A stretch of 64,000 nucleotides of DNA from Bimuria novae-zelandiae CBS 107.79 (lineage: Eukaryota > Ascomycota > Dothideomycetes > Pleosporales > Didymosphaeriaceae), in NCBI GenBank assembly GCA_010015655.1, contig ML976738.1, positions 183,971-247,970 of the forward strand. The letters run 5' to 3'. This document shows positions 35,421 to 47,908 of this stretch, one piece after another (position 1 is the first letter of the stretch; each line of letters opens with the position of its first letter). The position numbers and the translations under genes are program-made. Below the pieces are notes generated by a model. The model was not told the DNA's origin. It saw nothing but the letters and a program-made list of their open reading frames with translations, and did no database searches.

Positions 35421-36029
35421 GTATGCTATTGTTTCGTTGGTAAAGTGATAAGCTTATGAGAAAGGGAAAGAGGGCAATTGTGCCAATTGTAGTACTACCA
35501 TAGGTAGGAAAAATTGGCAGTCTAAACTCCCTGTTACGGATTGGCCAACACGATCCCTCAGACACGCGCTCTTGTAGGCACGAAGCAAGGCAACGTTAGC
35601 TGGTGAATCAGGAAGAGGTAGCGATAAGGCGGTGCCACGTTGTATGTTGACCAGTACTAAGATTGGCAACCTTGCCTAGTTCATCAAAAATGACCGCGTC
35701 TTTGGCTGATGCTACTAGAGCAGAAATTGATACGTCTTCCGTTGTCGCTGCCGATGCCAGCTGTGATGCGTGGTGATGCCTGAACTGTGCTAGGCCTGGC
35801 ATGCACGATAATACGGGTAACGAGAAAGCCGGACTGTGAAGATGCAAACAGACCGACTAACATTTCTCTCGGTGATCAGTATATGTCGACGCTGATGCCA
35901 TGGCAGGTGAGGCGATGTCGCTTGGGGTTGCTCGTATGACAATCGCCAAGCTTTTGGGCCTCGGCTAGATTCGCCAGCCCCAGGCGTTGCCCTCTTTCGA
36001 GCTTCTGTTCGCGTCGATGCAGGACGACA
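35421..36029. promoter_or_regulatory. Divergent promoter region, GH18 chitinase and HTD2-like gene
   Basis: 609 bp lie between the two divergent start codons. No other gene is evident. Short open frames here overlap and lack motifs. Individual sites cannot be named. Confidence 0.5.
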
Positions 36030-38179
36030 ATGGCTCTTCGCACACGCTGTCTATACAGCTTCGCGAGGACGCCAGTTCGACACACACAATGGCAGCGAAT
36101 ACGAATCACCCGTCGATATTATTCGTCCGACAGCCCAGACGCTTCCGTCAACCCCCAATCGGAGACAAAATTTGAGGATGCAGGATGGTTCGAAAAACTC
36201 CGCGACGAGATGCTCAACCGCGAGCTGCCACTAGCGCGCGACGCCATTCACGACCAAACACTGAAGCACCTCGAAGCCACGCTCTATACCTACTTTCCCA
36301 GGTCTTGGAAAGAGTCGGTCGCAGGAACGCGGACGCCAGACAGAGCATTGCCTAACGGAATTGGCGAACACACCATATTCTGCAATCCGGTACTACCCGA
36401 AGCACGTCTTCTACCCGACGGCACGGATGAGTTACACAGCCCTGGTGGCCCCTTTGTACGCCGAATGTGGGCGGGTGGCGCTGTAAAGGTGAATAAGGAT
36501 CTTTACTACGACCCAGAAGCTGGCTGGGCGACACACAGACGTATTCTATGTTCAGAACGTATCAAGGATGTCCAGCTACGTGGCTCAGGCGACAAGGAGA
36601 AAATATTCATTTCGATTGAGCGCAATTTCGCGAGAATCGATCCACTCTTCGACGCCATTGAGGGCATGGAAGGCAGAAACCGTAATTTCTCGCTGCGCAA
36701 GCTACTCAGGGAGAGGTTGCGCGACTGGGACCAGTTTTGCTTGACGGAGCATCGCAACATTGTATTCTTTCGAGAGCGTTCTGCCGAGCAGTGGGAGGAT
36801 ATCAAGGCTGGCAGGACGGCGACAGTCAAATACCTTCAAAGTGCGTCTTTCATCGAAATGTGGTTGGAATCGAGCTGATCCATGCAGCACCCAACGAACC
36901 GGGATTTTCTTACACGATCACGCCTACAGATACACTGCTGTCGCGCTTCTCGGCTCTCACACTCAACGCGCACCGTATCCACCTCGATCGAGAGTACGCC
37001 CGGAATGTCGAAGGCCATCGCAACCTCCTTATTCACGGTCCATTGACCTTGACGCTCATGCTCAAATTCATAGGTACATATTTGCAGGCGATTCCAGAAG
37101 GCGTCCACATGGTGGAGGCTATCGAGTATCGGAACCTTGCCCCGCTCTATTGTGGGGAGCAATTGCGGCTCTGTGCAAAGGAGAAAGAAGACATGAGAAT
37201 GGATGATGCCAGGATCTATGATGTATGGATCGAAGGCCCGACAGGAGGAATGGCCGTGAAGGGTCTCGTACGGACTTGCCTCCGGCCGAATCGAAAGCAA
37301 GCAGCACCACCACGCGCCACGTCCAAGCCATCGCGCAGAGCTACAGCAGAATCAACAATAGGCGAGGTTAAGGGGCGCAATGCTTCCAGGCCCGTCCTTG
37401 TGCGTATGGTCGAGGCGAAAAGGCTCAGAGATATATACCAACCGCGCATACAGAGGGCACCTGAGAGTACGAACAGCCAACACTCGCATGGTACGGCCTC
37501 TGACATCCACAAAGTGATCTCTGACCTTCAATCTGACGCTACCCATAGAAGCCCGTCAACCACCGGCATTGTAAAGCACAACTCATCACCACCCGTCATC
37601 CACCGCAGCGAAGAGCCAACAAATCCGGAAAAAGACAGGCCACAACAAACCATCCAACTCTCAAGTTTCTCTCTACCCAAACCTCTTATTCGTCTTACCA
37701 ATGTTCCCAAGCCCATGCGCCCGGAAATGAGCATCACGCAACATGCTCTTTTACAGCGTACTGCCCGCCGGCAACGCCGCCCTCCTTCTTTAAAAATCGA
37801 GCCTCTCCCCCTCGTCCGTTACTACGAACGCAATCCCCTTAGCGAAGTCGAAGGCAGCAGATTCCGGTCGCACGGCGTAGTCCGCAAAAGCCAGAAGTTG
37901 AAGATCCGAGCCGTGGAGATTGTACGGAGAAGACGCCCCAAGGCGACACGTTATAGCGAACGGAGGGCATCTTTCAGCCGTCCGCGGGTTAGTTACGTCC
38001 CGTATCCCAGAGAGTGGTGGGAGAAGAAGCCTAAGGAAGCGTTAACGTTGATGGGAGTAAGGAGGATGCAACGCATGGCTGTGAGGGCTGAACAGAAGGC
38101 AATGGAAAGTGAGAAGAAAAGAAGACAAAGCCTGCGGACATCGCTGGATCCTGAGGGACCTCTCTCTCGAATGCGGTAA
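36030..38179 (+). CDS. HTD2: Mitochondrial 3-hydroxyacyl-thioester dehydratase (HTD2-like) with long basic extension
   Basis: HTD2 dehydrates 3-hydroxyacyl-ACP in mitochondrial type II fatty-acid synthesis, which supplies lipoate. Two exons (36030-36840, 36888-38179) give 700 residues. The 47-bp intron starts GTGCGT, and splicing gives VKYLQ-TPNEPGFSYTITPTDTLL. An arginine-rich, acid-free start (MALRTRCLYSFARTPVRHTQW) with a downstream RRYYSS site is a clear mitochondrial presequence. The hotdog/MaoC region includes RFSALTLNAHRIHLD and VEGHRNLLIHGPLTLTLML, the conserved Htd2 core, ending near residue 410. Ordinary fungal HTD2 proteins are about 280-400 residues. Here about 290 more follow, basic and proline-rich (RRQRRPPSLKIEPLPLVRYY and WWEKKPKEALTLMGVRRMQRM), which I do not recognise. 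Confidence 0.82.
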
Positions 38180-38475
38180 GCGCCTACATATGTTCTAAGA
38201 CAAAGCTGCGTTTAGCGGACTTTACGTATTTATAAGCACGACACCAGTGCTGAATGTCCATTGTATAATATGTATTTCTAGATGCTGTTCCATCTGGCCG
38301 GGGAAATGCTAGCTTGCTGTATATACAGGATTAGTAAAAATATACTCCGGCAGCACGTTGACTTGTTTGAAGCTTCGCAGGCTTCTTGAAAGCCGATGGC
38401 AAACGATATTTGTAAGTGCAAACGCCGTCCTTAGTTGTGATGTCTGCTCTGAAAACTCCCTCAATCAACGTCCTT

Positions 38476-39454
38476 TTAGTTCCAGTAGGGATCGGCCATG
38501 ATGTCCGGCATCGATGCCCTTTTCGCAGGATCGAGGTTCGTAATCCTCAATATCAGCCTCTTTGCCTCGCTGTCGAGATTGGGAAACGTGTCCGACGACT
38601 AGCTCTCAAACGGTTCGTTGGTCTCATCCTCTGCTATCGCTTGCCACAGGGCTCTCGAGAGCTCCCCAGATTCAGCATCGTCGACGTGCTTTACGAGCGC
38701 ATCTGGTAGTGGCTCAAAAGCCGAAAGCAACTTGAATAGAACCACCGACTCCGCTTCAACCTCTAGCGTGGTAAAGTCGGCGTGGAGCCATTCCACGCCC
38801 GTGATGACATAGAAGCACTGGCATTGCAATCAGTACGTCCTGTAGCATTGTTGAAACTCAGCTCAACGCACAAGAAGTCCAAATGAAAACACTTCGGGAG
38901 GCTTGCCCACGCCCTTTCCCAGTTGGCCATCTAGGCTGCGCCACATGCCCTTTCCGATCCTGTGATTAATGAGCCTTTCGTCTTTGAGCTTCAAAGCGAC
39001 GTCCAAATCACCCAATGCTACCTTTTGCAGGTGGAAGTGCTGCTGTGCGACTATGTGGCAGTTGACAAAGACGTTATCTGGCTTCACATCTAGGATTAGG
39101 TTAACGATGAGCTCAGGGCGACGACGGTAAACAAAACTCGATGATGAAATCATACCAAGGTGTATCCAGTTCCTTGCATGCATGAGCTTTAGGCCAAGCC
39201 CAACCTCCCTCGGAATCATCTTTCGTACCTCGAGCGGGAGAGGTGGATAATTCTTCACTAACGAGAGCACATCGGTTGTGAAACCCTCGTATACAACTGC
39301 ATTCTCTTTATCGTTGTAGTCGACGTGGGTTCGCAGGCGAAGGTTATCACTAAACTCTTTGTTGAACTCGAGTAAGTGATCAAAGATGGATGGCGAGACA
39401 GGTTCAGGACGAAGAATTGGTGGTCTGAGCTAGCAGGTTTGCACTCTCAGCCAT
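38476..39454 (-). pseudogene. Protein-kinase-domain protein, broken
   Basis: The minus strand encodes a kinase fold. It contains NLRLRTHVDYNDKENAVVYEGF, ending in a hydrophobic strand, then LGLKLMHARNWIHL joined across an intron to DVKPDNVFVN (the catalytic loop, here HLDVKPDN). KVALGDLDVAL stands in the DFG position, and RIGKGMWRSLDGQ in the activation segment. A second intron with donor GTGCGT joins FSFGLL to CFYVITGVEWLHADF. The last exon ends MADPYWN at the stop 38478-38476. A TAG at 38601-38599 stands where tryptophan is expected (EPFES-stop-SSDTFPNLD), a RIP-type change. The N-terminal region around 39440 is out of frame, and a glycine-rich loop is not visible. Confidence 0.75.
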
Positions 39455-39804
39455 TGTGCTGATAAGCACTAAGGAATGACGGTTGTCGAACTCACGTTGC
39501 GAGGGAAATATTTAGCTCGGACTTTTTAGGATGGGAATGCAGTACTTGAACTCGCTTGTACTCACGACGAGAATTGCCGATAAGTGTTGACTGCGTCCTC
39601 GCAGCTAGGTGTCAACCTGCCCGGCAGCTCACTTGAAACAGTCGAGCATCTGAACAGCGCCTAGTGCCTAGATAACTCTAGCCGCCCCGCAGTGGAACTT
39701 TTGTTATTTTTAATATACTAACATTAATATACTACTTTTAATATGCTACCCTTAGTATACTACTACTTATATACTATTGTTTATAATATTAGTACTAAGC
39801 TATG
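39455..39804. other. Truncated upstream flank, then AT-rich degenerate repeats
   Basis: Balanced-GC flank of the kinase remnant ends sharply near 39698. From about 39700 to 39778 are roughly five degenerate copies of a 12-16 bp unit of the type TTAATATACTAC. This probably marks the edge of the second mariner remnant, but no terminal repeats could be defined. Confidence 0.5.
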
Positions 39805-40283
39805 TGTTACAAGGTATTTTACTTACCTAAGCCTAATCTGGATTAGGGGAGGATAGGTCTAGAGTAATATACCTTATAGATATATTTAATAGTTAAGAGC
39901 TTAAAATAATAACACAAGGGTGTACAAATAATCTAATTTTATAATAAACTATAGAATAACTAACTAAGAGATTTACTAATCTATTATAGGAGATATACTC
40001 GTAGTATATTAAGTTAACTATAAAAAGTAGGAAAGGTATAAAGAAATTATTAAACTATATACTATTTATTTTAGTCTTTACTATTATTAAAATTTTTATT
40101 ATAGTCCTGCTAAGACCCTAAGGTCCAATAGGATCTCGCATTATGCGGGACCATGTACGTAACTACTAACCTAAGCTGTCTCGCGCTTCCTTGTGTTCCT
40201 TCGCCTTGGTAATTTCGCCAACAATGACTCTCTTGGCGTAATTGTCTGGTTCTATTGTTCCTGTGGGATTCGTGATCGTAATA
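39805..40283 (-). repeat. Divergent family A LTR-like sequence (A3), strongly RIP-altered
   Basis: It starts TGTTACAAGG and ends GATCGTAATA. It can be aligned along its length with the LTRs at 40844 and 47459: shared blocks include TATAGGAGA-TACTCG, CCTGCTAAGACC against CCCGCCAAGACT, and TTGGCGTAATT. The flanking pentamers CTATG and GTAAG do not match, so a duplication is not demonstrated. It lies in the second mariner remnant. Confidence 0.6.
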
Positions 40284-40843
40284 GTAAGTAGTATATTTAG
40301 AGGATATATAGCGCTCTAACTAATAAATACGCCCTCTTATATTACCTACCCTCTTTTAGCCTTATAATCTACGCTACTACGTCTACTAATACTCCCCTTA
40401 GTAGTCTAAAATGCCTATATTTAGTATAGGTAGTAGAGGAGAAGGAGAATTATAAGAAAATACTTAAATACGTATATAAGGCTAATAAAAAGGCTTATAA
40501 ATTAATAAATAATAAGAGGGCTTATATAAACATTGCTAGTACCTAAAAGGAGCGTGCTTTTAATAAAATTAATTATAATATCTTTCACTATAATAAGGCT
40601 ATTAAGACTACTAATTAGGCTACTAGTAAGTAAGGAAGAGTCCTTTAAGCTAATTATAAAAACATTATTTCTCTTAATAAGTTCTTTAAATATAAGGACT
40701 TTATATATAAAAGTGGGAAAGGGATAAATAGGATCTAATACGCTAAATAGGTACTTCAGGACAGTATTTTTCCTTACTATAAAGTTATACGCGCTAATAA
40801 CCCTTATACTTAAATATTCTTAGTATAGGATAACATTTACTTC

Positions 40844-41293
40844 TGTTATGAGGCTCTCACACCTTAGTCCGGTCCAGGTTAGGGCGGTAAGGTATCGTGG
40901 TGCTTCACGAATTATTTAGTAGTACAAGTTAATGCGATACTTAGCGTGGCTAGACAATCTAATTTTATAATAAAGTAAGATAACTATTAGTCTGTATAGG
41001 AGAACGTACTCGCACAGAAGATATATAAGTTAACTACAAGGAGAGAAACAACATAGGAGAATCGTTACACTATATACTAGTCTATTTCCTCCTTATAGTC
41101 CCGCCAAGACTCCGTAGTCCCAGGGACTCTAGTAGTCCCATGGGACTTCCTTTTATGCGGGACTTTATTACGTAACTACTAATATAAGCTACCCTGCGCC
41201 TCTTTGTGTTTTATTATTTTTATTATCCTGTTAATAATTACTTCCTTAGCGTAATTACCTAGCTTCCTTCTTTTAATCCTTGTAGTCGTAATA
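40844..41293 (-). repeat. Gypsy family A LTR, subfamily A2, 3' in transcript sense
   Basis: 450 bp. On the plus strand it starts TGTTATGAGGCTC and ends GTCGTAATA, where the last CA has become TA. The first 200 or so bases match the A1 solo LTRs, while the remainder (U3) differs. Confidence 0.92.
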
Positions 41294-41989
41294 CTATCCT
41301 CCCTCTTAAGGTTATTATCCTAACACCTTGCTTTGCTATACTATGCCATCGGCGCGTAGGTGCTAATTATTATAAAGGTACGTCCCCCCCCGCGTCCTAA
41401 GGCAGGCTACAGCCTCTCCTTAATTCCTCTTGCCTTACTAACCATGCCGAGAACCCCCCGTTTGTCCCTTGCGACCCGTCGTGCCCGTGCGCAAAAGGTA
41501 GAAGCTTAGGGCCTAGAGATAGTGTCTAGTTGTAAGCGTTATTAGAAGAAGAAGTTATAGTGTTTTATTAACGCTGCCTCTAGGCAGTGCACAGGCTGTC
41601 TCGTAGCCTATGCTAAATGTAGTCTATAGATTCCTAAGAAGGATTAGGAGCGCGTTTAGAAGGAGAAGCGCGAAAAGCGCCTTAAGCTTCTTCGTGCGAA
41701 GGAGCTAGCTACTCGCTTAGAGCGTGAATTAGCGAAGGTAGAGGAGAAAGAGCGCGAGTATACTTAACATAACTTACGCATAGCTAATGCGATTAAGGCG
41801 TTAGAGTAGCTAGAGGAGGATCTAAAGAGTACGGCTAGCATTTGTAAACCGTTGCCACACGTACCTCTAAGGGCTAACTTAGGCTAGTTACAGGCTAACT
41901 TATTTATTTCTTTTAACCTTTCCACGTCCTTTGACCTCTCTAAGTTCCTTACTAATCTAGTCGCGGCGCCTCTAGATGTTCCTCGTGGA

Positions 41990-44900
41990 ACTTCTCCAGC
42001 GCTGTCCTGTAGTTCGTGAGGTTTTGTACTGGTTCCTATGTGTTGTGGTCTTCTGGCCATCCTTCCTATTTCACTAGATACTTGTACTAACGCCCGATTT
42101 CTTATAGGTCCCTAATGGTTTCGACCTTGTACTCCTCGTCCTCGAGTTCGAGTTGTGTTTCTAGTTCGGCATTTGGTGGTGCTGGTTCTAACAATAACTT
42201 GTGGAAGACTAGGTAGATTCGTGTATTTATAGGTAACTATAGTTTGAAATTAACTAGTCCTCTAACCTCTTAAATTTTAAATAGTCCTTTTTAAAGGTTA
42301 TCTAGTTTTTTGCTTAGTCTTGTTATCTTAAGATTTTTTCGCGAGAGGAGGACTCTATCCCCCTTCTTAAAGGTTAGTTCTATAATCCTTTTTTTATTTG
42401 CCTATTGCGCTGTTTATTTATTACGCCACGCGATGTTCTTGTGCAGTGTCCTATACAGGTTCTGCATAAGTTTGGCTTTATTAGCTACGTTCTTCGTAAT
42501 GCTCTGGATGTCCAATGGATCCTAGTAAGTCGTCGGCTCACATCCATGGTTGGCATAATATAGCGAGTACCCCGTAGTCGCCGATCTTGCGCTATTGTAT
42601 GCCAGCTAGGCTATTAGTAATAGCTTAACCTAGTTATCTTAAAGCTTATTTACATACATCCAGAGATATTATTCTAACGTTTAGTTTATTCGCTTAGTTT
42701 AGCTATTTATTTTAAGATAGAAGCTTGTCGTAAGCTTATGCTTAATCCCTAATTTAGCTATAAACGTGGTCTAGTACGATAATGTAAATATCTTAGCCCT
42801 ATCTATAATAAACTTATTAGGTCGTCTAACCTGTGATATTAGTTCTTATTCTACCACGTAGGCTAGTTCTTTTGCTAACATAGCTTCCCTAATTGGCACA
42901 AACCTCGACTCCTTAGTAAGTTAACAGATTATAACTAGGATCGAGTCGTAGGGATTCTTGTTCCCTAGTGCTAGTAAGGCTAATAGTTTTACGATAAAGT
43001 CTATGGTCACGCTAGACCACGGTCTTGGGGGTGGCTGTAGTGGCTATAAGAGGCCATAGGGCTTATACCTCTTAGGCTTGTTCTTATAACAGGCCAAACA
43101 GTTGCCTAAAACCTTCTATACCGCCTAGCGTAGCCTAGGGATAGTATATTCGTTCGCGATTTAACGCGTTATTTTAGCAATCTCTAGGTGTCCCTAATCC
43201 TTATTTTTATATAACTTTTTAATTAGTAGCGGAGCTATCTACTTGCTAATCTAGATATGGTTTTAATAGTCCCGTGCTGTCGATTTCGTAGCTTAGTAAA
43301 AATTATACACTTGGCAATTCTTATCCGTAAGCCTACTATAATCCTGTATCCTGTTTATAGCTGGCCCGTAATAGGCGAGATCCGCGCGCCGTACTTCTAG
43401 TGCTAGCGTAAGCTGTGTCTTATTATAGTAAAGGGTTCCGTCCTTTGCGTAGGTTAGGATTACGACATGGTTACCACTATTATCTTCTTCTATAAGGTCT
43501 AACTATCTACTAAGTGCATCTGCTATAGCGTTTGCGTTTCCTAGCAGATGCGTAATATAGAAGTCAAATTCTGCTATTTATTTAGACTATCTAGCCTGTC
43601 GCCGATTAAGCTTCTTGGTCGTTGTGAAGCAGGTTAGATTAAGGTAATTAAAAAATACCTTTATCTAATACTTAGCTCCCTTAAGCTATGCTTCTTATTA
43701 TTTAAAGCAGTTAATAATAGCGAGTAATTCCTTATTGTGGATTTCGTAGTTAAGCTCCACTCCTAAGAGCTTTCTTACATAATAGAAGACGGGTCTCCAC
43801 TTCCAGTTATCGCATTCTTGTAGTAGTACGGCCCCTAACACATAGTCCGATGCGTCTATATAGATGCAGTGTTGCCGCTCCGGGTTATATATCTATAGTA
43901 GGGGTGCCATTAGGAATAGGCGCTTTAGTTATTTAAAAGCTTCCTTCTTTATTTCCTATAGAGGACGCCATTTCCCTGTCTTCGTAAGTTTTATTAGTAG
44001 AGCGGTGACCTTTAAGTAGTTCCTAATAAATTTGCGATAGAAGTTAGTAAAGCCTAAGAAGGATTAGATATCCTTTACTAATTCTAGTAGTAGCTATTCT
44101 TCTATTGTCGCGATCTTCTTTAGGTCTATTTTAACACCTTCTCGGGATATCACAAATCCCAAATATTCTGTCTTAGTGACATGAAACTCGCATTTCTTAG
44201 GGTGTAGGAGCAATTAATACTCTTGTAACTTCTATAGTACTTTCCGCACATGCTCCTTGTGTTCTTCCAGGGTCCTATATAAATATATTAGGATGTCGTC
44301 GAGGTACGCCGTGCAAAATATGTCTAAGTATTTATATAGTACTTAATTTATTAACTCCTAAAAGGTTACTAGTGCGTTAGTCAGCCCTATAGGCATAACT
44401 GTATACTCGAAAAGGCCGTATCGCGTGCGAAAAGCCATTTTCCACTCGTGCCCTTTCGCAATTTAAATTCTATAGAATCTATCCTGGATATTAAATTTCG
44501 TGAAGTATTTAGCTCCTCGGAGTCTATTTATAAGCTCTATTATTAGTAGTAATAGGTAGCGATTCTTAATCGTCACGGCGTTTAGCTATTTATAATCTAT
44601 ATAGAGTCGCAGCCTGCCGTCCTTCTTGCGAATAAAGAGTATAGGGAAGGCCGTAGGGCTCTAACTAGGCCGCTATTTCCTAGAGCGCAGGTTCTTCTAG
44701 ATAAGCTCCTTTAACTCTTTTTCTTATTTATATGTAAGGGGCCTTAGGCGCTCTAGCTATAGCTTAGCTCCTTCTATTAATAGTATTTTATAATCCTATT
44801 CCTTATATTTAGGTAAGATAGTCTTGTCGTGTTCCTTAAACAGGTCTGCGAATTCCTTATATTCTTCTAGTAGACCAGGGTTGTCTAAGACTATCTTAGT

Positions 44901-47440
44901 CTCTTAGACCTATATACAGTGCACCTGTCCTAGGTATTACTTTAAAATTCTGTCTATCTTGCATACTAATATTTCTTGTATCTTAGATGGTTGGCTCTCC
45001 TTCCTCGCCTAAGGTTTTCGTGGAGTTTTCCTTCTACTAGGGCTCTCCTAAGCCATCGCTGGTGGCCTTTAGGGAAGGATTATTTGTTTAATCTAGTCTA
45101 TCTATAGATTATATTGCTCTAGCTATTTATATCCTACGATAGCTTTAATATCTCCTATCTCTGCGATAGTGAAAATATGTTAGCTCTCTAGGCCTGCTAT
45201 ATTAACTTGTACCGGCGCCGTCTTAAGGCGTAGCTAACCGTTACTGTATCCTTGTAATCAGGTCCTGTCCTTAAGTCCTATTTGCAGCGGTATCCTTTTG
45301 TTACGATATGGCATATCGTATTTCTCGACCACTCGTGGGGCGATTAGACACGCGTCTACCCCTGGGTTAATTAGTGCTATAACACGATATCCATGTACTG
45401 TAATATCTTTAATTAAGCGCTTCTTAACTCTGCGAGTGTCTACTTAATAAGCTATAATAATTACACTATTACTAGTGTGGCTCGTTGCCTAGTGATAATT
45501 TAGTTTTTTAAGTCTTCGGACTTATTTTGGACCCCCTATAAGGCCTTTGCCTTTTAGATTTAACCTTTAAGTCGTGCTAGCTTTAAGACTTTCTTAATTT
45601 AGTACTACTTATATCGCTGTCGATATAGTGCATAGGTTTCTCTAATCCTATTAGGTTTGTATACTCCTGGTATCTTATGTTGCGGGCAGTTTAGAGTAAG
45701 GCACTCGTTCTAGGCTAATACGTTATGCCCTAGGCAGCTATCTAAAGAAGCTACTTCTTCCTACAGGCTTAGGTGTGCGAAGCACTGTAGGTTACATTAC
45801 TTTTACCTAATTAATAAGTAGTCTGCGTCTCTTCCTAGCTACGTGCTCCCTATTATCGTGCTAGTATTACAGGGGTCTAAGCCCTAAGGGAACTAGCCTA
45901 TTTTAAACTTTTATTACCTGTGTACCTCGCAAGTAATGTCGAAACATTAATACTAACTATTCTATTTATAGTACTTAGCCTAATAGGCTAGAAAGTGCTT
46001 ATAGTAATTGTTAGGCACGCTGCACTGGCTCTGCTTCAGCCTATAGTGTTCTAAACCTCCTGGAAAATAAGAGGCCCTAACTCTAGCCTTAGAGTGTTGT
46101 CGGCATCCTTTGCGCGTGCATTGCCACCACTTGGCGTATTTATATCGTTCCTGTATCGTGATCTGGCGTAGGTATTGCTTTGGGCGCCCTTATAGTTTTT
46201 CCGCTAACTAGTAGGCGTCCCATGCGTGTGCCCCTTAGACGATCACTTTTGCCTCATACTAAGATAATTAATGTAGCGCACTGCTATATATCTAGCAAGT
46301 GTTATTAGCCAGTCTTTAGAAGATCTAGTACTTAGAAAGGGTCTTTCGTTCCTCTTTCTCTTCTATTAGCTCTAGGATCTCCTGCGTGAGATCCACTTCG
46401 TTAGCTTCTACTAGCGTAAGGGTGGCCATGGCTACTTATAGAAGATTAGTCGTATTAACCTTAGTTTCCTGACCATCGCAGTCTTTGGCGAAGTAGCCTT
46501 ATTTACTACATTAGAGGTAGGCTTTATCTTTAAACCTCTATTTTCGTTCTTCCTGCAAGATGCCATTCTTGCCCTAGTAACTCTTCTTTAGTCTATACGG
46601 CTGTTTTCCCTTGCCGTTTTTCTTTTTGTACTATCGGGCTTTATTAGTTATAATAATATCTCCGTCCTGGTCTCTTCCTGCGGGCCTAGATTAATTCTCT
46701 TTTCTAGTAAGTAGCCTAGTACTATGCTACTTTTCTAGCTTGCGTTTATATAGGTAATTATCTGCTTTAATTATATTATTAATAAGTTCTTCTAGGTCGT
46801 CTGCTTTTCCTTGGTGGACCAATTCGTCTTTGACCAATTCTTTTAGTCTATTGTAGTAGGCAATCATGAGTGGGGCTTCCCCCTATCTATCGAGTTCTGC
46901 CACGATCTGTTTGAACTCCAGTGTATAGAGTACGGCCGATTTTTCCTGACGTAGGCGCTAGAGGCGTAGTTTAGCTTAATATCCTTTATTAATAGTGCTA
47001 AACATTCCTTTCACGGCCTTGCGAAAGGACTCCTAGTCCTTAAATACGTCTTTAGTAGCGTCTAAATTATAATCCTCTACTTTACTATTCTTAAGGAAGT
47101 TATTAATTATTAGTCTAGCCTACGCGGCTGCCTTGTCTTGCATGTTTATATAGGTAATTAAGATCTTATCTTATTCTGTGTTAAACTTTCCTAAGTTATA
47201 GCAGATAAATAGTTCTATCTAGGTTAGGAACGTTCCTGGGTGGCCCTTTCTGGAATAGGGTTTAGGCTTTAGGACCTTTAGTTAATGCTTCGCATTTTCC
47301 TATTAGCTTATCTTCTCGCTTATCTAGTTAATGATTTCTTGTAGCTAGGCTATTTAAGCCACTTGTTTAATAACTATTTCTCTTAAGGTCTTTTCCTTAG
47401 GTGCCGGAGCTACGGTGGTCGAACTAGGTCCTGCTATTAT
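41990..47440 (-). pseudogene. Gypsy gag-pol polyprotein, RIP-inactivated
   Basis: Minus-strand landmarks run from high to low coordinates. A gag CCHC zinc knuckle remnant lies near 46520-46480 (CSK..GYFAKDC). A retropepsin-like ALINPGVDACLIAPRVV (expected ALID) lies at about 45395-45345. The reverse-transcriptase active site YLDD, intact, is at 44306-44295. RNase H follows, then an integrase zinc-binding and catalytic core (TIDFIVKLLAL, about 43005-42970). A C-terminal chromodomain, YLVK-EGWPEDHNT-EPVQNL, lies at 42079-42020 with both tryptophan codons now TAG. Stops are spread throughout, nearly all explicable as CpA-to-TpA changes. Confidence 0.92.
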
Positions 47441-47458
47441 ACCGTAGGGTAGTTAAAA

Positions 47459-47908
47459 TATTATAAGGCTCTTACATCTTAGTCTAGTCTAAGTTAGGGC
47501 GATAAGGTATCGTGGTGCTTTATAGATTATTTAGTAGTATAAGTTAATGCGACACTTAGCGCGGCTAGATAATCTAATCTTATAATAAAGTAAGATAACT
47601 ATTAGTCTATATAGGAGAACGTACTCGCACAGAAGATATATAAGTTAACTACGAGGAGAGAAACAACATAGGAGAATTATTACACTATATACTAGTCTGT
47701 TTCCTCCTTGTAGTCCCGCCAAGACTCCGTAGTCCTAGGGACTCTGGTAGTCCCATAGGACTTCCTTTTATGCGGGACTTTATTACGTGACTGCTAATAT
47801 AAGCTGCCCCGCGCCTCTTTGTGTTTCGTTGTTTCTGCTGTCCTGTCAACAATTACTTCCTTGGCGTAATTACCTGGCTTCCTTCTTTTGGTCCTTGTAG
47901 TCGTAACA
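47459..47908 (-). repeat. Gypsy family A LTR, subfamily A2, 5' in transcript sense
   Basis: 450 bp, the same length as its partner. Its plus-strand start is TATTATAAGG (TG now TA) and it ends GTCGTAACA, followed by the duplication ACTTC. Its left third is more RIP-altered and its right part less so than in the partner LTR. Confidence 0.92.

Larger units (their letters stand above)
40844..47908 (-). mobile_element. Full-length chromodomain Ty3/Gypsy retrotransposon (7065 bp)
   Basis: LTRs of exactly 450 bp lie at 40844-41293 and 47459-47908. The element is flanked by the duplication ACTTC (40839-40843, 47909-47913). It is transcribed on the minus strand. A polypurine tract adjoins the 3' LTR (minus-strand AAGAGGGAGGATAG, 41307-41294). 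The domain order PR-RT-RH-INT-chromodomain makes it a chromovirus. It is inserted in the catalytic region of the second mariner transposase. It is the only full-length member of LTR family A in the window. Confidence 0.95.
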
